From Rhodospirillales bacterium (GTDB taxonomy: Bacteria > Pseudomonadota > Alphaproteobacteria > Rhodospirillales > Casp-alpha2): a stretch of DNA of 5,407 nt. The DNA is taken from NCBI GenBank assembly GCA_016187325.1, contig JACPJY010000068.1, forward strand, positions 1 through 5,407, given 5' to 3'. This document shows, one piece after another, positions 1 through 5,289 of this stretch (positions are counted from its first letter, which is position 1; the number at the start of each line of letters is the position of its first letter). Below the pieces are notes generated by a model that worked only from the letters and a program-made list of their open reading frames with translations, did no database searches and was not told the origin of the DNA. Both the position numbers and the translations under genes were made by a program.

Positions 1-126
1 CCTCGCCGCGGCGTCGCGGCGCTTCGCCGGGAATCCCTCGGAGAGTCGCGACAGCGCGTCTCGCAGCTTGTTGTCGGCGAGCGCCTTTTTGGCGTTTTCC
101 TCGAACGTGGCGGCGGTCGAACGCAT
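1..126 (-). CDS. lutB: LutB-like lactate utilisation iron-sulfur protein, N-terminal fragment
   Basis: Only the first 42 codons are present; the gene runs off the left edge. The fragment begins MRSTAATFEENAKKALAD and continues through a KLRDALSRL segment to a GFPAKRRDAAAR stretch. This matches the start of LutB (YkgF-type) proteins as I remember it: a helical lead (F-x-x-N-A-x-x-A-L-A-D), then a G-F-x-x-K-R segment. In the family, LutB carries two 4Fe-4S ferredoxin-type clusters and works with LutA and LutC to oxidise L-lactate to pyruvate in the cytoplasm; those cluster motifs lie outside the window. The ATG lies 10 bases after the lutA stop codon, which implies co-transcription and probably coupled translation. 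No strong Shine-Dalgarno is visible, only a weak GGGCGA. The frame is too short for the track threshold but is supported by sequence similarity and by position. Confidence 0.8.
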   Translation of the reverse strand, partial: MRSTAATFEENAKKALADNKLRDALSRLSEGFPAKRRDAAAR

Positions 127-136
127 GCGCGTCGCC

Positions 137-925
137 CTATCCGCCGCCGCCGGGGGCGGCGCCGATGGCCGGCGTTTCGGTCATTTCCGCCAGCACCTCG
201 GCGACGTGGCGGACGCGCACGCCCGAGCCGCGGCGGCTGAGCCGGCCGGCCATGTTAATCAGGCAGCCGAGGTCGCCGGCGAGCAGCGTATCGGCGCCGG
301 TGGCCAGGATGTCGTCGACCTTGGAATCGACCATGCGGCCCGAAATGTCCGGGTACTTGACGCAGAACAGGCCGCCGAATCCGCAGCATACCTCGGTTTC
401 CCGGCCTTCCTTCAAGGTCAATCCGTTGATCTTGCCAAGCAGAACCCGCGGCTGGGCTTTGATGCCGAGCTCGCGCAAGCCCGAGCACGAATCGTGATAG
501 GTGACGGTGCCGGTGTAGGACGCCGCCACCGCGTCCGACTTCAGGACATCGACCAGGAACGACACCAGCTCGTAGGTCCTGGCGGCCAACGCCTGGGCGC
601 GATTCGCCATCGCCGGGTCGTCGGCGAACAGCCGCGGATAATGGACCTTGATCATGCCGGCGCAACTGCCCGACGGCGCCACCACGTAGTCGAAGCCCTC
701 GAATGCTTCGATCACCTGCGCGGCGATGGCGCAGGCATCGCGGCTGTCGCCGGAATTGTAGGCTGGCTGGCCGCAACACGTCTGCGACGCCGGCACTGCG
801 ACGACGCAGCCCGCGTCCTCCAAGAGCTTGACGGCGGCGAAGCCGACACAGGGACGCGTCAGGTCGACCAGGCAGGTGACGAACAGGCCGACGCGGATCG
901 GCGTCGCGGCGGGGTCCTTCGACAT
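137..925 (-). CDS. lutA: LutA/YkgE-family (Fe-S)-binding oxidoreductase subunit
   Basis: The 262-residue protein is slightly longer than typical LutA (about 240) because of short, low-complexity ends. It has two cysteine-rich CCG modules. The first has C18, then C50-C51-G52 in TCCGQPAYNSG, then PSGSC at C88. The second has YHDSC at C147, then C180-C181-G182 in VCCGFGG, then DLGC at C221. In LutA-type proteins these modules bind an iron-sulfur cluster, and LutA acts with LutB and LutC in oxidation of lactate to pyruvate. The final cysteine of the classical CxxC half-motif is replaced in both modules (M91 and N224), which as I recall is normal for this subfamily. The ATG at 925 has no good Shine-Dalgarno, only GCGGA directly against it, but no in-frame start lies upstream. 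It is first of a pair with lutB, 10 bases apart. A related heterodisulfide-reductase-like subunit is the alternative, but the motif spacing and lutB neighbour favour LutA. Confidence 0.9.
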   Translation of the reverse strand: MSKDPAATPIRVGLFVTCLVDLTRPCVGFAAVKLLEDAGCVVAVPASQTCCGQPAYNSGDSRDACAIAAQVIEAFEGFDYVVAPSGSCAGMIKVHYPRLFADDPAMANRAQALAARTYELVSFLVDVLKSDAVAASYTGTVTYHDSCSGLRELGIKAQPRVLLGKINGLTLKEGRETEVCCGFGGLFCVKYPDISGRMVDSKVDDILATGADTLLAGDLGCLINMAGRLSRRGSGVRVRHVAEVLAEMTETPAIGAAPGGGG

Positions 926-971
926 TCCGCGAGCATGGGCATTTCGCGGCCTAAAGGCAAGATGCGCCGGG

Positions 972-985
972 GCTCCCTAGGGAGC
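972..985. promoter_or_regulatory. Perfect 14-bp palindrome between mltA and lutA
   Basis: GCTCCCTAGGGAGC is identical to its own reverse complement and lies in the 74-base gap between the mltA stop codon and the lutA start, on the transcription path into lutA. It could be an operator for a dimeric regulator of the lut operon or part of a transcript-end structure for mltA; flanking CGCC and GGCG could extend a stem. No T-run follows it on the minus strand, so a classical intrinsic terminator is unlikely. The palindrome is seen directly; any function is a guess. No convincing -35/-10 promoter for lutA could be recognised in the gap. Confidence 0.3.
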
Positions 986-999
986 ACGGGCGGTAACGG

Positions 1000-2202
1000 T
1001 CAGGACGTTTCCTTTTTGGGCAGTAGCAGGTAGTAGACCCCGTCCTGCTTCATCGCGCCGGCGGTCATCCCGGCGGCGGCGCCGAAGCCGACGAACAGGT
1101 CGCCGCGCACCGGCCCTTTTATGGCGCTGCCGGTGTCCTGGGAGATGACGAGACGGCGCAGCGGCGTCCGCCCACCTGGCTCGGTGGTCGCGAGCCAGAT
1201 CGGAATCCCGAGTGGCACGAAGGCGGGATCGACGGCGAGGCTGCGGCCGGGTGTCAGTGGAATGTCCTGGGCGCCAACGGGCCCGTCTTCCTTGAGCACG
1301 CGGAAGAAGATGTAAGACTTGTTGCGCTCCATAAGCTCGTTGCCGGCGAGCGGATTGGCGTCGAGCCACGCCCGGATCGTTTGCATCGACACCTTGTCCG
1401 GCGGCAACGCCCCCATCGCCACCAGCTCGCGGCCGATCGGCGTGTAGCGGTGGCCGTTGCGACCGGCGTAGCCGATGCGCACCGCCGAGCCGTCCGGCAG
1501 CACCACGCGGCCGGAACCCTGGATGTGCAGGAAGAAGGCGTCGATCGGGTCGTCCACCCACAGCAGCTCCAGCTGCCGGCCCTTGAGCGCGCCGGCCTCG
1601 ATGTCGGCACGGGTGGCGTAGGGCACGAATTCATGGCCGGTGACGCGGCCGGCCAGGTGCTCGCCCTTCCATTCCGGGCGGAAGCGGCCGAGGTCCACCG
1701 ATACCAAGTCCCCGGGCCGGGAGTAGATCGGATGGCGATGGGTGGCGTCCTGCTTCCACGCGCCGCGCAGCTCTGGCTCGTAGTAGCCGGTGAACAGACC
1801 CTTGGCGCCCGAGGTGTCGCGCGCCAAATAGGGCGTGAACCGCGATTCGAAGAAATACTGCGCCTCGGTGCGGTTGCCGGGGCGGATCAGGGCGGCGTCG
1901 GCGCATATCCTGAGCCAGTCGGCGACACGGCCGGCACGGCCGTCCGCACCGAGGCTGCGATCCGGCGGCATGGCGAGCAACTTCTCGCACGATTTCAGGA
2001 ATGGCGGCAGCGCCGAGCTGGCGTCGTCGCCTTTCCATCCCGGAAGCTCGTTGAAGGCGGCGGGCTCGAGCCACAGGGCCGCGCGTTCCGGCTTGCCCGC
2101 CGGCGGCGCGGTCACCGGCGCCGCACAGGCCGCAAGCGCGGCAACGAGGATCGCCGCCGCAGGCAGATCGAAAAATTTCGACGAGGCCGTCCGTCTAATC
2201 AA
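1000..2202 (-). CDS. mltA: Membrane-bound lytic murein transglycosylase A (MltA), lipoprotein
   Basis: MltA cleaves the glycan strands of peptidoglycan between N-acetylmuramic acid and N-acetylglucosamine, leaving 1,6-anhydromuramic ends, and is normally a lipoprotein facing the periplasm. Read from a TTG at 2202 the protein has 400 residues. It starts with a charged tip and a hydrophobic run ending in the lipobox LAAC at residues 23-26, so C26 should be lipidated. MltA-domain landmarks follow: GLFTGYYEPEL at 135-145, DAFFLHIQGSGR at 221-232, GYAGRNGH at 244-251 and KSYIFFR at 295-301. The C-terminal 3D-type barrel holds SLAVDP, SQDTGSAIKG (D356), RGDLF (D368) and MKQDG (D387), whose aspartates include the catalytic site in this family. 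The frame is open to an ATG at 2325, but that start would bury the signal peptide behind 41 residues overlapping the upstream gene; TTG overlaps its stop by 8 bases (TTGATTAG), suggesting translational coupling. The start is inferred; the family is secure. Confidence 0.93.
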   Translation of the reverse strand: MIRRTASSKFFDLPAAAILVAALAACAAPVTAPPAGKPERAALWLEPAAFNELPGWKGDDASSALPPFLKSCEKLLAMPPDRSLGADGRAGRVADWLRICADAALIRPGNRTEAQYFFESRFTPYLARDTSGAKGLFTGYYEPELRGAWKQDATHRHPIYSRPGDLVSVDLGRFRPEWKGEHLAGRVTGHEFVPYATRADIEAGALKGRQLELLWVDDPIDAFFLHIQGSGRVVLPDGSAVRIGYAGRNGHRYTPIGRELVAMGALPPDKVSMQTIRAWLDANPLAGNELMERNKSYIFFRVLKEDGPVGAQDIPLTPGRSLAVDPAFVPLGIPIWLATTEPGGRTPLRRLVISQDTGSAIKGPVRGDLFVGFGAAAGMTAGAMKQDGVYYLLLPKKETS

Positions 2203-2890
2203 GGCTGTTGGTCGCAACCAGGGTCCAGTTCGGATCGCGGGACTTGGCATCGCGAGCGAAAGTCCAGAAATCGGTGACTTCGACGACGGCGTTGGGGTTA
2301 CCGTCGACGACGTCGCCGCTTTCATCGCGGGTGACGTTGATCTGCTCGCTGACGAATTTCACCGTGACGTTGGCATTTCGGCCGTCGAGGTAGGCTTCGA
2401 CGATGTCCGCCGACTTAATGCCGACCAGCGTGTCCTCAAGCTTTTCGCCGGCCTGCTCGCGGTCGCGGATGGCTTGCGAGAAGTTGGAGAACACCTCCGG
2501 ATTCAGAAGCGGCTTCAGAGTCTGGCTGTCGCCCTTGGCATAGGCGTCTAGGATCATCTCGAAGGCGACCCGCGCGCCGGCGACGAACTCGGCGGCGTCG
2601 AACCGTGGATCGGTGCGCCGGATCTCGGCCAGCCCGCGCGTCAGCGGATCGGCGTCGTTCCCGGCCGCAGGGACTTCCTTGGCGAAGGCATCGTCGCGGC
2701 GCGGCTCGGAACGGTCACGCAGCGGGACGACCTTCTCCTCGGCGGCCTCGTTCTGCTGGTTCTGGAACCGGTCGCGGAAGCTCTGCTCGTGGCCATCGCG
2801 CCGGCCGAGCACGCTGCGCAGCCGCAGCACCAGGAACGCCGCGATCATCGCGAAGAATATGATATCGATGAATTGAAAGCCGTCGCTCAT
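2195..2890 (-). CDS. Tim44/TimA-family membrane-anchored protein
   Basis: The 231-residue protein starts MSDGFQFIDIIFFAMIAAF: one membrane segment at about residues 7-24, then a basic RLRSVLGRR stop-transfer region. A charged, low-complexity linker spans about residues 30-75. The rest is a Tim44-like (NTF2-fold) domain ending in VTDFWTFARD and DPNWTLVAT, the usual close of this family. The mitochondrial Tim44 tethers the import motor to the inner-membrane translocase; the bacterial homologue TimA, described in Caulobacter, is membrane-associated, and its exact job is less settled. I infer an inner-membrane protein with the domain on the cytoplasmic side. The ATG at 2890 is preferred over an in-frame ATG at 2944 because it places the membrane segment at the very N terminus and has an AGGA six bases upstream. 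It lies upstream of mltA, overlapping it by 8 bases, and is divergent from fxsA. Confidence 0.9.
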   Translation of the reverse strand: MSDGFQFIDIIFFAMIAAFLVLRLRSVLGRRDGHEQSFRDRFQNQQNEAAEEKVVPLRDRSEPRRDDAFAKEVPAAGNDADPLTRGLAEIRRTDPRFDAAEFVAGARVAFEMILDAYAKGDSQTLKPLLNPEVFSNFSQAIRDREQAGEKLEDTLVGIKSADIVEAYLDGRNANVTVKFVSEQINVTRDESGDVVDGNPNAVVEVTDFWTFARDAKSRDPNWTLVATNSLD

Positions 2891-2896
2891 GACCGG

Positions 2897-2900
2897 TCCT
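2897..2900 (-). promoter_or_regulatory. Ribosome binding site of the Tim44-like gene
   Basis: AGGA on the minus strand lies six bases before the ATG at 2890. It decides between this start and the ATG at 2944, which would add 18 proline- and glycine-rich residues in front of the membrane anchor. Confidence 0.6.
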
Positions 2901-2980
2901 GGCTGTCGCGCTGCGGGAATTCCGCCGGGTGGACGACCCGGCATCCTCAGGTTAAACCCTTGGGGGTCGTGATCTGATAC

Positions 2981-3038
2981 GTTAACGACTCTCGCCCTTC
3001 AGGTCCATCAATCTGTCCCTGGGGCGAGAATCGTCAAC
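2981..3038. repeat. Imperfect 17-bp inverted repeat (hairpin or operator candidate)
   Basis: The left arm GTTAACGACTCTCGCCC (2981-2997) and right arm GGGCGAGAATCGTCAAC (3022-3038) are complementary at 15 of 17 positions, with mismatches at 2984/3035 and 2989/3030 and a 24-base gap. The inner 8 bp pair perfectly. It sits near the middle of the divergent promoter region and covers the TTGACG-like box on the minus strand, so it could be a two-site operator, or a hairpin in the 5' leader of one of the transcripts. No T-run follows on either strand, so an intrinsic terminator is unlikely. Confidence 0.45.
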
Positions 3039-3085
3039 ACCAGCATCACATTGGTAGATAAGGCGGTTAGGCGGAAAGCGCAAGC

Positions 3086-3613
3086 ATGGTCGGATTCCTG
3101 TTCATCCTGCTGTTGGCGGTGCCGATCGTCGAAATCGCGCTGTTCATCGAGATCGGCGGGTTGATTGGCGTGTGGCCGACGATCGGCATCGTCATCGCGA
3201 CGGCGATTGCCGGCGCGACGCTGCTGAGAAGCCAGGGTCTGGCGACGCTGAGGAGCGCCCGCGCCAGCCTGGCCGAGAACCGGTTTCCGATCGACGAGGT
3301 ATTCGACGGCCTGTGCCTGGCGGTCGCCGGCGCTTTGCTGCTGACGCCCGGTTTCTTCACCGACGCGGTCGGGCTGCTGCTGTTCGTGCCGCCGGTGCGC
3401 GCGGCCCTGCGCCGCCGCCTCGCCGCATACGTGGCGGCCCGCGCCGAGGTCAAAATCCACGCCGCTGGCGCATCCGCCGACTGGCAAGCGGGGCCGGTGA
3501 TCGACGGCGAATACCGCGACGTCAGCCCAGACCGCAGGCCGCCCGGCAACCCGCCAGCGGACAGCGACGGGCGCGACAGCCTGCCGAAGCCGCCGCCCGG
3601 CCGCGACGGTTGA
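3086..3613 (+). CDS. fxsA: FxsA family inner-membrane protein
   Basis: The 175-residue protein has the FxsA layout. A first membrane segment lies at residues 3-25 (LFILLLAVPIVEIALFIEIGG), a second at about 27-47 with the family's GVWPTIGIVIATAIAGATLLRSQG region, and a third at about 76-98 containing AGALLLTPGFFTDAVG, the most typical FxsA motif. A hydrophilic tail follows, with VIDGEY at 138-143 and a proline-rich end. FxsA in E. coli is a membrane protein whose overproduction suppresses phage T7 exclusion by the F plasmid; its normal role is not known. The ATG at 3086 is preceded by GGAAAG at 3073-3078, seven bases away. It is divergent from the Tim44-like gene and lies 86 bases before secB in the same direction. 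The family call is strong and the function weak. Confidence 0.93.
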   Translation: MVGFLFILLLAVPIVEIALFIEIGGLIGVWPTIGIVIATAIAGATLLRSQGLATLRSARASLAENRFPIDEVFDGLCLAVAGALLLTPGFFTDAVGLLLFVPPVRAALRRRLAAYVAARAEVKIHAAGASADWQAGPVIDGEYRDVSPDRRPPGNPPADSDGRDSLPKPPPGRDG

Positions 3614-3699
3614 CGCGGCGGCGGGCGGCCCAGCGAAACGGTTGTCCACCGGCACAATCCGTGTTAGCCACAAGCCCAGCCACCAGCGGGAGAGCGGAC
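3614..3699 (+). promoter_or_regulatory. fxsA-secB gap with secB ribosome binding site
   Basis: This 86-base gap separates the fxsA stop from the secB start. It ends in GGGAGA at 3688-3693, a good Shine-Dalgarno six bases before the secB ATG. The length allows secB its own promoter, but no convincing pair of boxes is visible: TTGTCC at 3642-3647 could be a -35, with no good partner 16-18 bases downstream. secB may therefore be read partly from the fxsA promoter. Confidence 0.4.
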
Positions 3700-4257
3700 A
3701 TGGCGAAGAAACCTCCGAAGGATGCCACCGCCGACACAGCGGGCGAAAGCAAGGCCGCGACGGATCAGCCGGCATCGGAGACCGCCGCGCAGGCCCGGGC
3801 ACCGGCCGGTATGGCGATTACCGTCAACGCCCAATACACCAAGGATCTGTCGTTCGAGGTCCCGGGCGCTCCCGGCGTTTACTCCACCATGCAGGGCGCG
3901 CAGCCCGACATCGCCGTCAACATCAACGTCAGCGCCAACCCGATCAAGGAAAAGACCTTCGAAGTGGTGCTGGAGATCCGCGCCGACTGCAAGATCAAAG
4001 GGCAGACCGCGTTCATCCTCGAACTGCAGTACGCTGGCGTGTTTACGTTGAGCGTTCCCGACGAGCACGTGCAGCCGATTCTGCTGATCGAATGCCCGCG
4101 GCTGCTGTTCCCGTTCGCCCGCAATATTCTGGCCGACGTGTCCCGCGACGGCGGTTTCCCGGCGCTGTTCCTCGGCATGGTGGACTTCGCCAGCATGTAC
4201 CAGTCTAAGCTGCAGGAGCTGCAGAAGAACGCCGGCGGCAGCGCCGCGACCGCCTGA
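3700..4257 (+). CDS. secB: Protein-export chaperone SecB
   Basis: SecB is a cytoplasmic homotetrameric chaperone that keeps envelope precursors unfolded and passes them to SecA at the Sec translocon. The 185-residue protein has a 37-residue charged, alanine-rich N-terminal extension, then the SecB domain: VNAQYTKDLSFEVPGAP at 42-58, VNINVSAN at 73-80, YAGVFTLSVP at 111-120, and the family hallmark IECPRLLFPFARNILADV at 130-147 followed by RDGGFP and VDFASMY. E. coli SecB has 155 residues; the longer N terminus is common in alphaproteobacterial SecB. The ATG at 3700 is supported by GGGAGA six bases upstream. The frame is open further upstream into fxsA, but no family sequence is encoded there. 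The gene is convergent with dnaQ across a 38-base gap. Confidence 0.97.
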   Translation: MAKKPPKDATADTAGESKAATDQPASETAAQARAPAGMAITVNAQYTKDLSFEVPGAPGVYSTMQGAQPDIAVNINVSANPIKEKTFEVVLEIRADCKIKGQTAFILELQYAGVFTLSVPDEHVQPILLIECPRLLFPFARNILADVSRDGGFPALFLGMVDFASMYQSKLQELQKNAGGSAATA

Positions 4258-4295
4258 CGGTCGCCGGCGACGCGGCTACGTTCACGTTCCGCGAC
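4258..4295. terminator. Convergent secB/dnaQ gap with short palindromes, possible bidirectional terminator
   Basis: The 38-base gap between the two facing stop codons contains the perfect 12-bp palindrome GTCGCCGGCGAC (4260-4271) and a 5-bp stem CGCGG (4271-4275)/CCGCG (4289-4293). Neither is followed by a T-run on the plus strand; on the minus strand nothing clear follows either. Transcripts from both sides must end near here, so a terminator role is plausible from layout, but the sequence alone does not show a standard intrinsic terminator. Confidence 0.25.
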
Positions 4296-4961
4296 TCAGG
4301 TTTTCCAGATCGGCGATTGCAGCTTGTCGACGAACGCCGCGTGCGCCAGCTCTTCATCAGGCGTAGGCGCGTGCGGCCGCGGTGTCCGGCGGTTCTGCGC
4401 CTCGGCCTCGGCGCCGCGCCTGCCCTCGGCGGCGAGCCCGAGATCGCGCTGGCGGCCGCCGATCAGCTCCAAATAGACCTCGGCCAGCAACCGCGCATCC
4501 TTCAGCGCGCCATGCAGCGAGCGGTCGGAATTGTCGATCTCAAACCGCCGGCACAGCGCGTCCAGGTTAGCGGGCGCACCGGGGAATTTGCGCCGTGCCA
4601 GCATCACCGTGTCGATCGCGCGCTGCAGCGGCAGCAGCGGCCGGCTGAGCTTTTGCAGCTCGGCGTTCAAGAATCGGAGATCGAACTCGGCGTTGTGGAT
4701 GATCAGCGCCGAATCGGCGATGAAGGTGTCAAAATCGTCAACGATGGCGGCGAACGTCGGGTGCCCGGCCAAGAACTCAGTGGTCAAGCCGTGCACCGCC
4801 TGCGCCTCAACGGGGATGTCGCGTTCCGGGTTGACGTAGGAGTGGAAATTCCGGCCGGTCGCGACGTGGTTGACCAGCTCGATGCAGCCGATCTCGACGA
4901 TCCGGTGGCCGGCGGCCGGATCGAGGCCAGTGGTCTCCGTATCGAGCACCACTTCACGCAT
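4296..4961 (-). CDS. dnaQ: DNA polymerase III epsilon subunit, 3'-5' proofreading exonuclease
   Basis: DnaQ removes misincorporated bases as part of the polymerase III core. The 221-residue protein is a DEDDh exonuclease with all motifs intact: Exo I LDTETTG with D7 and E9, Exo II HNAEFD with D94, and Exo III HGALKDARLLA with the general base H150 and D155. VNPERDIP and VHGLT at 44-60 are also typical. After about residue 170 comes a charged, alanine- and proline-rich linker, then a short tail PDEELAHAAFVDKLQSPIW that resembles the C-terminal polymerase-binding region of alphaproteobacterial DnaQ. The ATG at 4961 overlaps the end of the upstream coaE frame by 8 bases (ATGCGTGA), implying coupled translation; coaE-dnaQ is a frequent pair. 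An inverted copy of the first 27 codons is present at the right edge. This copy is intact and is the authentic one. Confidence 0.96.
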   Translation of the reverse strand: MREVVLDTETTGLDPAAGHRIVEIGCIELVNHVATGRNFHSYVNPERDIPVEAQAVHGLTTEFLAGHPTFAAIVDDFDTFIADSALIIHNAEFDLRFLNAELQKLSRPLLPLQRAIDTVMLARRKFPGAPANLDALCRRFEIDNSDRSLHGALKDARLLAEVYLELIGGRQRDLGLAAEGRRGAEAEAQNRRTPRPHAPTPDEELAHAAFVDKLQSPIWKT

Positions 4962-4997
4962 CGGCTTTTCCTTTTCGGCGCCTGCTCGGCTGCGGGC
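4879..4997. repeat. Left arm of a perfect 119-bp inverted repeat
   Basis: These 119 bases, covering the coaE 3' end and the first 27 codons of dnaQ, reappear exactly as their reverse complement at 5289-5407. Comparison base by base found no mismatch; the match breaks at 4998/5288 on the inner side and is cut only by the window end on the outer side. The arms enclose a 291-base spacer. This arm sits in normal gene context and is the original. Confidence 0.97.
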
Positions 4998-5289
4998 AGG
5001 GCGGCCACTTCGTGCCGCGCCAGCCGGACGCGATTGTGACGATGTTCCGGACCTGGTTCAAGCCGAAGGCGCGGTCCAGTCCGGTCAGGACCACGAAATC
5101 GGCGCGCCGACGCTTCTCGGCGTCGGGCATCTGCCTGGCCAGGATCGACTCAAATCGCTCTCGCGTCATGCCCGGGCGCTTGAGCACCCGCTGCTCCTGG
5201 ATGAAGCGCGGGCACGACACCACCACGACGGCGTCGCAGCGCGCCTCGCCGCCGGTCTCGAACAGCAACGGCACGTCGAGAACCACCAG
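4954..5289 (-). CDS. coaE: Dephospho-CoA kinase, C-terminal half only (5' part missing)
   Basis: CoaE phosphorylates the ribose 3'-hydroxyl of dephospho-CoA with ATP, the last step of coenzyme A synthesis. About 112 codons are recognisable: LVVLDVPLLFETGG, CDAVVVVSCP, then QEQRVLKRPGMTRERFESIL, ARQMPDAEKRRRADFVV and a short basic tail. These match the second half of a roughly 200-residue CoaE. The N-terminal half, with its P-loop (GxTGSIGxGKS type), is absent. Rightward of 5289 the DNA becomes an inverted copy of 4879-4997; the frame happens to stay open through it to the edge but encodes arginine-rich, non-CoaE sequence. The break is therefore at or near 5289. The codon GTG at 5286 is internal, not a real start. 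The end overlaps dnaQ by 8 bases. The truncation is most likely artefactual. Confidence 0.9.
   Translation of the reverse strand: MVVLDVPLLFETGGEARCDAVVVVSCPRFIQEQRVLKRPGMTRERFESILARQMPDAEKRRRADFVVLTGLDRAFGLNQVRNIVTIASGWRGTKWPPCPQPSRRRKGKADA

Larger units (their letters stand above)
2891..3085. promoter_or_regulatory. Divergent intergenic region between the Tim44-like gene and fxsA
   Basis: This 195-base stretch must carry the promoters for the leftward Tim44-like/mltA pair and for rightward fxsA, because both sides start here. It is less GC-rich in its middle than the coding DNA around it. On the minus strand a TTGACG at 3037-3032 resembles a -35 box, but the hexamer 17 bases further (AGATTG) is a poor -10. 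On the plus strand only a weak TAGATA (3055-3060) is visible, without a clear -35. The main structural element is the inverted repeat listed separately. I assign the role from gene layout rather than from recognised promoter boxes. Confidence 0.5.

Noticed and set aside
68..1033. A 321-codon plus-strand open frame antisense to lutA and lutB
   Set aside because: It is rich in Ala, Arg, Gly and Asp/His as expected for an antisense shadow in GC-rich DNA, matches no family I recognise, and covers strongly supported lutA in full.
1381..2277. A 298-codon plus-strand open frame antisense to mltA
   Set aside because: Composition is that of a GC-rich shadow; mltA on the opposite strand has intact catalytic motifs and a lipoprotein signal.
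3172..3699. Long upstream extension of the secB frame through fxsA, suggesting a fusion protein
   Set aside because: The extra 176 codons are arginine- and proline-rich out-of-frame fxsA sequence. The ATG at 3700 has a good ribosome binding site and SecB homologues begin there.
3008..3802. A 264-codon minus-strand open frame across fxsA and the divergent region
   Set aside because: It is antisense to fxsA, which has a clear three-segment membrane topology and family motifs; the minus-strand product has no recognisable domain.
4317..5039. A 240-codon plus-strand open frame antisense to dnaQ
   Set aside because: dnaQ shows all DEDDh residues; the antisense product is low-complexity Arg/Ala/Gln sequence.
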